14,001 nucleotides of DNA from an uncultured Agathobaculum sp. Lineage in GTDB: Bacteria > Bacillota > Clostridia > Oscillospirales > Butyricicoccaceae. Position 1 is the first letter of the stretch; each line of letters begins with the position of its first letter. Made by a program: the position numbers and the translations under genes. Below, in pieces: positions 6,762 through 13,989 of the stretch. The notes under the pieces were generated by a model. That model saw only the letters and a program-made list of their open reading frames with translations. It was not told where the DNA came from and ran no database searches. The DNA is taken from contig CALWJG010000024.1 of assembly GCA_944380945.1 (NCBI GenBank), positions 1-14,001 of the forward strand, given 5' to 3'.

Positions 6762-6790
6762 AGTATACCGCAAAAAAGGGTAAATTTCAA
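6762..6790 (-). promoter_or_regulatory. SigA-type promoter of the DUF1858 gene
   Basis: TTGAAA (6785-6790), a 17-base spacer and TATACT (6762-6767) on the minus strand. It leaves a leader of about 25 bases that contains AGGAGG before the ATG at 6729. A perfect 12-bp palindrome (6799-6810) lies 8 bases upstream of the -35 box. Confidence 0.85.
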
Positions 6791-6798
6791 TCACCAAT

Positions 6799-6810
6799 CG
6801 AAAATTTTCG
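6799..6810. promoter_or_regulatory. Palindrome CGAAAATTTTCG upstream of the DUF1858 promoter
   Basis: A perfect 12-bp palindrome 8 bases upstream of the -35 box and between the previous terminator and the promoter. It could be an operator for a dimeric regulator, or its A/T tract could act as an UP-like element. No assignment to a regulator family is possible from sequence alone. Confidence 0.4.
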
Positions 6811-6827
6811 CACTTGCGGCAGCGGAG

Positions 6828-6861
6828 AAAAAAGCGCCCGGCAGGAAACAGCCGGACGCTT
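6828..6861 (-). terminator. Rho-independent terminator after the zinc-ribbon gene
   Basis: In minus-strand RNA, AAGCGUCCGGC (6861-6851) pairs with GCCGGGCGCUU (6842-6832) over 11 bp with one U·G pair, followed by a U6 tract. It begins 18 bases after the zinc-ribbon stop. The wobble pair becomes an A·C mismatch on the plus strand, so it acts for the minus strand. Confidence 0.88.
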
Positions 6862-6879
6862 GTGCGCGAGAAGTATTTA

Positions 6880-7158
6880 TCAGCCCTGTGCGCGCATTTT
6901 CGCGAAGCACTCGCTGCAGTATACCGGACGGTCGGACTTGGGTTCGAACGGAACGCGCGCCTCGCCGCCGCAGGCCGCGCAGGTCGCGGTGAAGTATTCG
7001 CGCGGGCCGCGGGCCGCGTTCTTGCGCGCGTCACGGCAGGCCTTGCAGCGCTGGGGCTCGTTCTGGAAGCCGCGCTCTGCGTAGAACTCCTGCTCGCCGG
7101 CGGTGAATACGAATTCCTTGCCGCATTCCTTGCATACTAAGGTCTTGTCTTCGTACAT
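6880..7158 (-). CDS. Small double zinc-ribbon protein
   Basis: A 92-residue protein with eight cysteines in four C-x-x-C knuckles: C9/C12, C38/C41, C60/C63 and C81/C84. The first half (LVCKECGKEFVF ... RCKACR) fits the zf-trcl-type zinc-ribbon domain. The second half (CAACGGEARVPFEP ... RPVYCSECF) fits the CxxC-x17-CxxC ribbon common in Firmicutes and in small-genome bacteria. A basic linker (about 42-55) joins them. Each half probably holds one zinc ion; nucleic-acid binding is plausible but inferred. The ATG at 7158 follows AGGAGAGG at 8 bases. The gene lies between sigH and the DUF1858 gene and has its own terminator. Confidence 0.9.
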   Translation of the reverse strand: MYEDKTLVCKECGKEFVFTAGEQEFYAERGFQNEPQRCKACRDARKNAARGPREYFTATCAACGGEARVPFEPKSDRPVYCSECFAKMRAQG

Positions 7159-7186
7159 GATCTTTTACCTCTCCTTGATACCGTTT

Positions 7187-7209
7187 TCCCTCGGGAAACT
7201 GAAATTATA
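7187..7209 (-). promoter_or_regulatory. Possible -10 box and palindrome ahead of the zinc-ribbon gene
   Basis: The minus strand has TATAAT (7204-7209) without a recognisable -35 box. A short palindrome (TTTCCC-GA-GGGAAA, about 7185-7198) covers the expected transcription start. The zinc-ribbon gene could be started here or be read through from sigH; no terminator is evident after sigH. Confidence 0.35.
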
Positions 7210-7240
7210 TTGCGCACAGGCACCGCATGCCTGCCTTCGC

Positions 7241-7858
7241 CTATTGGGGTTTGATGGCTGCCGATTTCCGCTTGATGCGCTGGATGGCATTATCCACCGA
7301 CTTGACCGGCCGATGCAGCGCTTCCGCCATTTCCTGATAGGAAAGTCCGTCCAGAAACAGTGCAAGGACCTTTGCCTCAAATTCAGACAGGAGCGTGCGG
7401 AGCTGCCGGAGCTGCTCCTCCCTCTCCTCATTGCCGATCACCAGCGATTCGGGGTCGCTCATCGGTGCCGCAACCCGGTTGCGCGCCTGCGCAAGGTCTT
7501 CAAACAGAGGTCGATCGATCGACATGGAATGGTTGAGCGGATCGTGCCGCGGCGAGGCCGCCGCACGCACGGCGGAATAGATGCGCCGCGTGACGCACAG
7601 CCGCGCGAATGCGCCGAAGGGCGCGCCGCGCGCCGCGTCGAATTCGCGGATGGCCCGCATCAGGCCGAGCATGCCCTCCTGCAGCAGGTCCTCCTCGTCC
7701 GCCCCGGCCAGAAAATAGGGGCGCGCGCAGGTCTTGACCAGCCGTGTATACCGTTTGACCAGTTCCTCCGCCGCCCGGCCGTCTCCCTGCTGCGCCTGAC
7801 GGCACAGCGCCTCGTCGGCAGGTCCGGACGCGGGGGCAGTTTCGTTACCATTTCTCAT
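7241..7858 (-). CDS. sigH: RNA polymerase sigma factor SigH (sporulation/stationary phase)
   Basis: A 205-residue sigma-70 family protein without region 1.1, matching SigH/Spo0H in length and sequence. SigH directs early sporulation genes in Firmicutes. Region 2 includes DEALCRQAQQGD (15-26) and ARPYFLAGADEEDLLQEGML (45-64). A family-typical middle covers CVTRRI (88-93) and the SIDRPLFE stretch (113-120). Region 4 has an HTH, LSYQEMAEALHRPVKSVDNA (172-191). The ATG at 7858 gives the normal N-terminal length, but it has no Shine-Dalgarno site: a consensus promoter ends 10 bases upstream, so the mRNA should have almost no leader. The frame runs further upstream to an ATG at 7930, also without a ribosome site. 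Confidence 0.92.
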   Translation of the reverse strand: MRNGNETAPASGPADEALCRQAQQGDGRAAEELVKRYTRLVKTCARPYFLAGADEEDLLQEGMLGLMRAIREFDAARGAPFGAFARLCVTRRIYSAVRAAASPRHDPLNHSMSIDRPLFEDLAQARNRVAAPMSDPESLVIGNEEREEQLRQLRTLLSEFEAKVLALFLDGLSYQEMAEALHRPVKSVDNAIQRIKRKSAAIKPQ

Positions 7859-7868
7859 GTCAAAAATT

Positions 7869-7897
7869 ATTATAGGATAATCTTTTGGAAATGTCAA
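7869..7897 (-). promoter_or_regulatory. Consensus SigA promoter directly in front of sigH
   Basis: TTGACA (7892-7897), exactly 17 bases, then TATAAT (7869-7874) on the minus strand: a perfect match to the housekeeping consensus. Only 10 bases separate the -10 box from the ATG at 7858. Transcription is expected to start near 7860-7862, giving a leader of about 2-4 bases. Confidence 0.9.
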
Positions 7898-7928
7898 GAA
7901 AGTATTGTGCTTTTTACTATCATGCGAC

Positions 7929-7962
7929 AAAAACCATGGTCACATTTTGTACTTCTTGACCA
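7929..7962 (-). terminator. Weak terminator candidate after glmS
   Basis: TGGTCA (7937-7942) and TGACCA (7957-7962) form a 6-bp stem with a 14-base loop, followed on the minus strand by a T5 tract (7929-7933). It lies 24 bases after the glmS stop. The stem is short, so read-through into sigH is possible. Confidence 0.4.
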
Positions 7963-7986
7963 ATCACACCGGTCTTTGTTCAACAA

Positions 7987-9831
7987 TCACTCAACCGTGA
8001 CCGACTTGGCCAGGTTGCGCGGCTTGTCGACGTCGCAGTTGCGCTCCACCGCGATATAGTATGCCAGCAGCTGCATGGGAATAATCGAAAGCGATGCGGA
8101 AAATTCATACAGGCACTTGGGCAGGCGGATGATGTGCTGGCAGACCGATTCGTCGCCGGTGAAGTCGTCGGTCGTGACGAGCACGACGGACGCGCCGCGC
8201 GCGACTACCTCGCGGATGTTGGACACGGTCTTTTCAAACAGCGCCGGCTGGGTCGCCAGCGCGACGACCAGCGTCCCCTCCTCGATCAGCGAGATCGTGC
8301 CGTGCTTGAGCTCGCCCGCGGCGTAGGCCTCGGAGTGGATATAGGAGATCTCCTTGAGCTTGAGCGACGCCTCGAGCGCGGCCGCATAGTCCAGCCCGCG
8401 GCCGAGGAAGAACACGCTCGGGCGGTTGGCGTACTGCGTGGCGATGCGCTGCATATCCGGCTGGCAGGCGAGCGTTTTCTCGATGCAGTCGGGCAGGCGC
8501 ATAAGCTCGGCACACAGCGCGCGCTCGTCGCCGGTCGAGATCAGGCCGCGCGTGCGCGCGATCTTGACCGAGATCAGGTAGAGCGCGGACAGCTGCGCGG
8601 AATACGCCTTGGTCGTGGCGACCGCGATCTCCGGTCCGGCCCAGGTATAGAGCACGCCGTCCGCCTCGCGCGCAATGGTCGAGGAGACCACGTTGACCAC
8701 CGCGATCGTGAACGCGCCCGCCTGCTTGGCCAGACGCATGGCGGCCAGCGTGTCCGCGGTCTCGCCCGACTGGCTGATGACGATGCACAGGTCCTTCTTG
8801 CCGATGATCGGGTTCTCATAGCGGAACTCGGACGCGACCTCGGCCGAGCAGCGGATGCGGCACATGGCCTCGATCACGCGCTTGCCCACCATGCCCGCGT
8901 GCAGCGCGGAGCCGCAGCCGATGATGTGGATGTTCTCGATCTCGCGCAGGCGCTCGTCGGTCAGGCCGTTGTCCTCAAACACGACCGCGTTGTTCTGGAT
9001 GCGGGGCTTGACCGTGTCGCCCACGGCCTTGGGCTGCTCCATGATCTCCTTGAGCATGAAATGCTTGTAGCCGCCCTTTTCCGCGGCGGACAGGTCCCAG
9101 TTGACCGTCTGCACCGGCTTTTCGACCACGTCGCCGAACTCGTTCATCACGGTCACGCTGTCCGGCCGGACGATGGCGACCTCGTTGTCGTCCAGAATGA
9201 TATACTGCTTGGTGCGGCTGATGATGGCGGTGATGTCCGAGGCGATCATGTTCTCGCCCTCGCCCAGACCGATGACCAGCGGATTGTCGCGCCGCGCGGC
9301 GACGATCTCCTCCGGGTTGTCCATGGACACCACGCCCAGCGCGTACGAGCCGCGGATGCGCTGCACCGCGCTGAGCACGGTCTGCGCGAGGTCCTCCTGC
9401 TTGCCGGTGTGCAGGTAGTCGACCAGATGGGCGACGGTCTCGGTGTCGGTCTCGGACTGGAACACATAGCCGTGCGCCTCGAGGCGCTCGCGCAGCTCCT
9501 TGTAGTTCTCGATGATGCCGTTGTGCACCACGGCGACCTTGCCGTGCCCGTCGCGCCCGCCGAGATGGGGGTGCGAGTTGCGGTCGGACGGCTCGCCGTG
9601 CGTCGCCCAGCGGGTGTGGCCGATGCCGCAGGTGCAGTCCAGCCCGCCCTCCTCGCGGATCTTCTCCTCGAGGTTGGAGATGCGGCCCTGCGTTTTGACC
9701 ACGCGCAGGCCGTCCTTGGTGAACGCCGCGACGCCGGCCGAGTCATAGCCGCGGTATTCCAGGCTGTACAGCCCCTTGAGCAAGATCGGCAGCGCGTTCT
9801 CGCGCCCGGTAAAACCAACGATTCCACACAT
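7987..9831 (-). CDS. glmS: Glutamine-fructose-6-phosphate aminotransferase (isomerizing)
   Basis: A 614-residue enzyme that makes glucosamine-6-phosphate from fructose-6-phosphate and glutamine, the first step towards UDP-GlcNAc for peptidoglycan. The N-terminal glutaminase domain starts MCGIVGFTG, with C2 as nucleophile after Met removal, and contains GIGHTRWATHG. Two SIS sugar-isomerase domains follow: ISQSGETADTLAA in SIS-1 and SEAYAAGELKHGTISLI in SIS-2. The C-terminal tail DKPRNLAKSVTVE closes the active site and is typical. The start at 9831 has GGAGGAA 8 bases upstream. A glmS ribozyme occupies the leader, so the mRNA should be cut when GlcN6P is high. glmM lies just upstream. Confidence 0.97.
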   Translation of the reverse strand: MCGIVGFTGRENALPILLKGLYSLEYRGYDSAGVAAFTKDGLRVVKTQGRISNLEEKIREEGGLDCTCGIGHTRWATHGEPSDRNSHPHLGGRDGHGKVAVVHNGIIENYKELRERLEAHGYVFQSETDTETVAHLVDYLHTGKQEDLAQTVLSAVQRIRGSYALGVVSMDNPEEIVAARRDNPLVIGLGEGENMIASDITAIISRTKQYIILDDNEVAIVRPDSVTVMNEFGDVVEKPVQTVNWDLSAAEKGGYKHFMLKEIMEQPKAVGDTVKPRIQNNAVVFEDNGLTDERLREIENIHIIGCGSALHAGMVGKRVIEAMCRIRCSAEVASEFRYENPIIGKKDLCIVISQSGETADTLAAMRLAKQAGAFTIAVVNVVSSTIAREADGVLYTWAGPEIAVATTKAYSAQLSALYLISVKIARTRGLISTGDERALCAELMRLPDCIEKTLACQPDMQRIATQYANRPSVFFLGRGLDYAAALEASLKLKEISYIHSEAYAAGELKHGTISLIEEGTLVVALATQPALFEKTVSNIREVVARGASVVLVTTDDFTGDESVCQHIIRLPKCLYEFSASLSIIPMQLLAYYIAVERNCDVDKPRNLAKSVTVE

Positions 9832-9899
9832 ATCTAAATTCCTCCGAACGTAATAAAAGGATGGTAGTTTTTCGATTTTGGATATAAAAATAGTGCGTT

Positions 9900-10051
9900 A
9901 TGCAGGAATCTGCTCTGTCCGCGCAGTCGCCCGCGCGTTTTAACAGCCTGCTCACGACCAACCCACTCATGGCCGAAGGGCACCCGCCGAAACATTCGAT
10001 CAACCCTTACCTCGTCAACTGCGATACCGGCTGCACCGCAGTTCTGGCGCT
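9900..10051 (-). ncRNA. glmS ribozyme (GlcN6P-activated self-cleaving riboswitch)
   Basis: The minus strand matches the glmS ribozyme class in order. The cleavage site A|GCGCC lies at 10051/10050, followed by CAGAACTGCG and its partner CGCAGTT (P2). Next come the conserved GACGAGG, the GGGTTGATCGAATGTTTCGGC core ahead of the P1/pseudoknot region, and a P3 hairpin (CGGCC ... GGTCG). P4 is CGCGC-GGGCGACT-GCGCG, the same layout as the CAAGG-GGGTGACT-CCTTG element of B. subtilis, followed by GACAGAGCAG. In this class glucosamine-6-phosphate is the cofactor for cleavage; the 5'-hydroxyl fragment is then degraded, lowering glmS expression. An AT-rich stretch of about 65 bases separates it from the glmS ATG. 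The far end is approximate. Confidence 0.95.
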
Positions 10052-10058
10052 TTGCTTG

Positions 10059-10079
10059 CTATGCAGTTTTGGTCCCCAA
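10059..10079 (-). CDS. Possible six-codon leader ORF upstream of the glmS ribozyme
   Basis: TTG GGG ACC AAA ACT GCA TAG on the minus strand, coding for MGTKTA if TTG is used. It is preceded by GGAGGTGA (10085-10092), an eight-base match to the anti-Shine-Dalgarno sequence, at a spacing of 5 bases. It ends 8 bases before the ribozyme cleavage site. It is too short to judge by coding signals, and an in-frame GTG within the ribosome site is an alternative. The ribosome site is clear; a real peptide is speculative. Confidence 0.3.
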   Translation of the reverse strand: MGTKTA

Positions 10080-10100
10080 CGGTCTCACCTCCCCGGATGC

Positions 10101-10136
10101 AAAATAAGGTGGATGCCAATGACACATCCACCTTAT
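10101..10136 (-). terminator. Rho-independent terminator after glmM
   Basis: ATAAGGTGGATG (10104-10115) and CATCCACCTTAT (10125-10136) form a perfect 12-bp stem with a 9-base loop, and the minus strand continues TTTTGC. It lies 14 bases after the glmM stop. I see no clear promoter between it and the glmS ribozyme, so part of glmS transcription may come by read-through from glmM. Confidence 0.8.
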
Positions 10137-10150
10137 GCTGGCTGGGTTTA

Positions 10151-11503
10151 TTATACGACAGATTCGATCACCTTGGCAACCCTTTTTGCCAAAGTATCGA
10201 CCTGTTCGCTGTCCGTTCCCTCCACCATGACGCGCACGAGCGCCTCGGTGCCCGAGGGGCGGACCAGAATGCGGCCGTTTTCGCCGAGCGCGGCGGCCGC
10301 CTCGTCGATCGCGGCCTTGACCGCGGGCAGCTCCTGCAGCGTGGCCTTGCGGTCGTTCGGGACCTTGACGTTGATCATCTCCTGCGGCCACGGCACGACC
10401 TCCGCCGCGATCTCCGAGCACTTCCTGCCGCTCTCCTTGAGGATGGACATGAACTGCAGCGCGGTCAGCTCGCCGTCGCCCGTGGAGGCGTATTCCAGAA
10501 AGATGACATGGCCGGACTGCTCGCCGCCCAGGATGTAGCCCTTCTGCAGCATCATCTCGAGCACATAGCGGTCGCCCACGTTGGAGCACTCGATGCGCAT
10601 GCCGTTTTTCTTCGCGTAGGCGTGCAGGCCCATGTTGGACAGCACGGTCGCCACGAACGCGCCGCCGCGCAGCTTGCCCTGCTTTTTCATGTGCGCCGCG
10701 CACACGGCCATGATGCGGTCGCCGTCCAGCTCCTCGCCGTTCTCGTCCACGATCAGGCAGCGGTCCGCGTCGCCGTCAAACGCGACGCCCAGATCGAAGT
10801 CGCCCTTCTTGACGCGCTCCTTGAGCGGGCCCAGATGGGTCGAGCCGCAGCCCTCGTTGATATTGATGCCGTCCGGCTCGTAAAAGCGGATCTCGGCCTT
10901 GCACTCGACCAGACGCATCAGGCGCTCGACCGTGGTCGAGGACGCGCCGTTGGCGCAGTCCACCGCCACGCGCAGGCCGGACAGGTCGCCGCGGATGGTC
11001 TCCGCGAGGTGGTCGGTGTATTCCACGACCGGGTCGATCTTGCTCTGCAGCACGCGGCCCAGCTTTTCATGCGTGGCCTTGGGGATGGACTCGAAATCGT
11101 CGATCAGGTCCTCGATGCGGGCCTCGGTCTCGTCCGGCAGCTTATAGCCGTTGCCGGCGAAGATCTTGATGCCGTTGTACTCAAACGAATTGTGGCTGGC
11201 CGAGATGACGATGCCCGCGTCCGCCTTGTGCTTGATGGTCAGGTACGCGACCGCCGGCGTCGGGATGACGCCGAGCAGCTCGACATCCGCGCCGACCGAG
11301 CAGATGCCCGCCACGAGCGCGTTTTCCAGCATATCGGACGAGATGCGCGTGTCCTTGCCGATCAGCAGCTTGGCCTTGCCGCCGTGGCCGGCCTCCTGCG
11401 TGAGCGCATAGGCGGCCGCCGCGCCGATCTTAAAGGCGAGCAGCGCGTCCAGCTCGGAATTGGCCACACCGCGCACGCCGTCCGTTCCAAAATATCTACC
11501 CAA
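10151..11503 (-). CDS. glmM: Phosphoglucosamine mutase
   Basis: A 450-residue alpha-D-phosphohexomutase that converts glucosamine-6-phosphate to glucosamine-1-phosphate, the step after GlmS. The N-terminal GRYFGTDGVRG is diagnostic. The phosphoserine loop is VISASHNSF, with catalytic S103. The magnesium loop is DGDADR, the sugar-binding loop includes GGEQSGH, and the phosphate loop near the C terminus is RPSGTEALVRV. The length is normal. The start is TTG at 11501-11503: no ATG fits, and the conserved GRYFGT follows at once. The Shine-Dalgarno site is weak (GGGTG, 7 bases away). glmM lies 37 bases after ruvB with no terminator between, so it probably belongs to the ruvCAB transcript. Confidence 0.97.
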   Translation of the reverse strand: MGRYFGTDGVRGVANSELDALLAFKIGAAAAYALTQEAGHGGKAKLLIGKDTRISSDMLENALVAGICSVGADVELLGVIPTPAVAYLTIKHKADAGIVISASHNSFEYNGIKIFAGNGYKLPDETEARIEDLIDDFESIPKATHEKLGRVLQSKIDPVVEYTDHLAETIRGDLSGLRVAVDCANGASSTTVERLMRLVECKAEIRFYEPDGININEGCGSTHLGPLKERVKKGDFDLGVAFDGDADRCLIVDENGEELDGDRIMAVCAAHMKKQGKLRGGAFVATVLSNMGLHAYAKKNGMRIECSNVGDRYVLEMMLQKGYILGGEQSGHVIFLEYASTGDGELTALQFMSILKESGRKCSEIAAEVVPWPQEMINVKVPNDRKATLQELPAVKAAIDEAAAALGENGRILVRPSGTEALVRVMVEGTDSEQVDTLAKRVAKVIESVV

Positions 11504-11540
11504 GATAAAACACCCAACTTTCTGTATGATAAAGGCGGTT

Positions 11541-12581
<1,041 letters not shown>

Positions 12582-12593
12582 GCCTACACTCCC

Positions 12594-13205
12594 TTACTGC
12601 TGTTTGGCCAGTTTTTTCAGGCACTGGCGGATGATCTCGTCCGCCTCCATGCCCGCGGCGTCCATGCCCTCCATGGCGTGGAGCGCCTCGGCCTGCGTAT
12701 ACCCCAGCACCATGAGCGCGGCGACCGCCTCCTGCGTGTGGTTGACGCCGCCGGCCGCCACGGCCGCCGCCACGGGCGACGCCGCCGACGCGGTCTCCAG
12801 CTGCTCCTTGCTCATTTTGTCCCGCAGCTCGAGCACGATGCGCTGGGCGATCTTTTTGCCGATGCCCGGCGCCTGCGTGAGCATTTTCTCATCCCCGGTG
12901 ATGATGGACAGCGCCAGCCGGTCGGGCGGCGCGACGGACAGGATGGACAGCGCGGCCTTGGGGCCGACGCCCGACACCCCGAGCATCATCTCAAAGCAGG
13001 AACGCTCCTCCTCGTCGATAAAGCCGTACAGCTCAAAGACGCCCTCGCGCACGTTGAGATAGGTCAGAAGCCGCGCGTGCGCGCCGGTCTTGAGCTTTCC
13101 GATCGTGTTCTGCGAGGCGTGGCACGCATAGCCCACGCCGCCGCAGTCGATCACCGCAAGCCCCTGCTGGAGCACGGTGACCGTGCCGTCTACATAGTAA
13201 AACAT
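12594..13205 (-). CDS. ruvA: Holliday junction DNA-binding protein RuvA
   Basis: A 203-residue protein that binds four-way junctions as tetramers and loads RuvB. It has an N-terminal OB fold (about 1-64; MFYYVDGTVT, then LLTYLNVREGVFELYGF) and two helix-hairpin-helix motifs (LGVSGVGPKAALSIL, 75-89, and APGIGKKIAQRIVLELRDK, 112-130). A flexible linker rich in Ala and Val (about 136-152) joins a C-terminal RuvB-binding three-helix domain (about 155-203). Its ATG directly follows the ruvC TAG, and the Shine-Dalgarno site GAGGAA lies in the end of ruvC. It stops 12 bases before ruvB. This spacing indicates one operon with coupled translation. Confidence 0.97.
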   Translation of the reverse strand: MFYYVDGTVTVLQQGLAVIDCGGVGYACHASQNTIGKLKTGAHARLLTYLNVREGVFELYGFIDEEERSCFEMMLGVSGVGPKAALSILSVAPPDRLALSIITGDEKMLTQAPGIGKKIAQRIVLELRDKMSKEQLETASAASPVAAAVAAGGVNHTQEAVAALMVLGYTQAEALHAMEGMDAAGMEADEIIRQCLKKLAKQQ

Positions 13206-13700
13206 CTATTTCAGTTCCTCGTATCGTTTTGCCTGTCTGGAGTGGCCGTGGCAGATGGCCAGGGCGAGCGCGTCCGCCGCGTCGTCCGGCCGGGGGAGCT
13301 TTGTCAGGTGCAGGATGCTCTTGGTCATCTCCATCATCTGACGCTTTTCCGCGCTGCCGTAGCCGACGACCGCCATCTTGACCTGATTGGGCGTATAGGA
13401 AAACGGCGTCAGCCCCTTCTGCGCGAGCGCGAGCAGGATGACCCCGCGCGCCTGCGCCACCTGGATGCCGGTCGTGATGTTCTTGGAGAAGAACAGCTCC
13501 TCGATGGCGACCTCGTCCGGGCGGAAGGTGTCCACCAGCGTGCAGATGTCGTCATAGATCTCGCACAGCCGCAGGTGCATGGGCATGCCGGGCGCGGTTT
13601 TGGCCGCGCCGTACTGCACGGGCGTAAATTTCACATTGTCAAACCGCACCACGCCGTAGCCGATCGTGCCGTAGCCGGGGTCGATGCCTAAAATCGTCAT
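13206..13700 (-). CDS. ruvC: Holliday junction resolvase RuvC
   Basis: A 164-residue RNase H-fold endonuclease that cuts Holliday junctions symmetrically as a dimer. The four acidic residues expected for metal catalysis are present: D7 (LGIDPGYG), E67 (AIEELFF), D140 and D143 (RPDDAADALALAI). The basic C-terminal tail is short. ATG at 13700 is chosen because AGAGGT lies 8 bases upstream and MTILGIDPG is the usual N terminus; the frame extends 20 codons further upstream into the promoter and can be ignored. It is the first gene of the ruvCAB unit and has its own promoter. Confidence 0.96.
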   Translation of the reverse strand: MTILGIDPGYGTIGYGVVRFDNVKFTPVQYGAAKTAPGMPMHLRLCEIYDDICTLVDTFRPDEVAIEELFFSKNITTGIQVAQARGVILLALAQKGLTPFSYTPNQVKMAVVGYGSAEKRQMMEMTKSILHLTKLPRPDDAADALALAICHGHSRQAKRYEELK

Positions 13701-13728
13701 AGATACAACCTCTGCCTTTAACCTTAAT

Positions 13729-13757
13729 ATCTTACCATGAATCCCGGTTGCTTGCAA
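13729..13757 (-). promoter_or_regulatory. SigA-type promoter of ruvCAB
   Basis: TTGCAA (13752-13757), a 17-base spacer and TAAGAT (13729-13734) on the minus strand. A start near 13722 would leave a leader of about 21 bases with AGAGGT. No clear LexA/DinR-type operator is visible around it. Confidence 0.7.
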
Positions 13758-13771
13758 CAATTTATTAGACG

Positions 13772-13800
13772 AAAAAGGTGGCGAAAACGCCGCCTCTTTT
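13772..13800 (-). terminator. Terminator-like hairpin just upstream of the ruvC promoter
   Basis: AGGTGGCG (13776-13783) and CGCCGCCT (13788-13795) flank an AAAA loop. Plus-strand RNA forms a full stem with one U·G pair, then CUUUU. Minus-strand RNA has one C·A mismatch but ends in U5 and gains outer A-U and G·U pairs. It probably closes whatever is transcribed from the right edge towards ruvC. Confidence 0.6.
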
Positions 13801-13849
13801 GTGCTTTTGCCTTATTTTGGCGCGGGATTTGCCGCCGCAGCGGGACGCA

Positions 13850-13882
13850 GAAGAGGGAGCGGCGGTGCCGCTCCCTCTTCTC
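13850..13882. repeat. Perfect 15-bp inverted repeat (hairpin)
   Basis: AGAAGAGGGAGCGGC (13850-13864) and its exact complement GCCGCTCCCTCTTCT (13868-13882) with a 3-base spacer. It is very stable on either strand, but neither side has a proper T-tract, so it is at most terminator-like. It is part of a hairpin-rich, gene-free stretch. Confidence 0.6.
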
Positions 13883-13886
13883 TCGA

Positions 13887-13953
13887 TTGAAACTACAGTT
13901 TCAAACGAATATTCCGCTGTCTACGCGCGCCTTTCAGGCACACTTGACAGCGG
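13887..13953 (-). other. Gene-free stretch with two further inverted repeats (13701-14001)
   Basis: Between ruvC and the right edge, about 300 bases hold no gene that I can support. Besides the promoter and terminators listed separately, there is a palindrome TTGAAACT-AC-AGTTTCAA (13887-13904). There is also a long hairpin with CCGCTGTC (13914-13921) and GACAGCGG (13946-13953) as outer stem. In minus-strand RNA the inner part GUGUGCC-UGAAA-GGCGCGC also pairs over 7 bp with two G·U pairs; on the plus strand these become A·C mismatches. A structured 3' UTR or small RNA on the minus strand is possible. Confidence 0.4.
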
Positions 13954-13960
13954 TTTGTAT

Positions 13961-13989
13961 AAAAACCCACGCGCATGTCGCGGGTTTTT
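13961..13989. terminator. Bidirectional terminator near the right edge
   Basis: AAAAACCC (13961-13968) and GGGTTTTT (13982-13989) form an 8-bp stem with a GC-rich loop region; each strand ends in a T5 tract. On the minus strand, a frame ending T-A-S and TAA at 13988-13990 could be the end of an upstream gene outside the window, but four codons are too few to claim it. Confidence 0.65.

Noticed and set aside
7859..7930. A longer SigH starting at the ATG at 7930.
   Set aside because: The extension covers the consensus promoter, has no ribosome site, and adds residues not found in SigH proteins.
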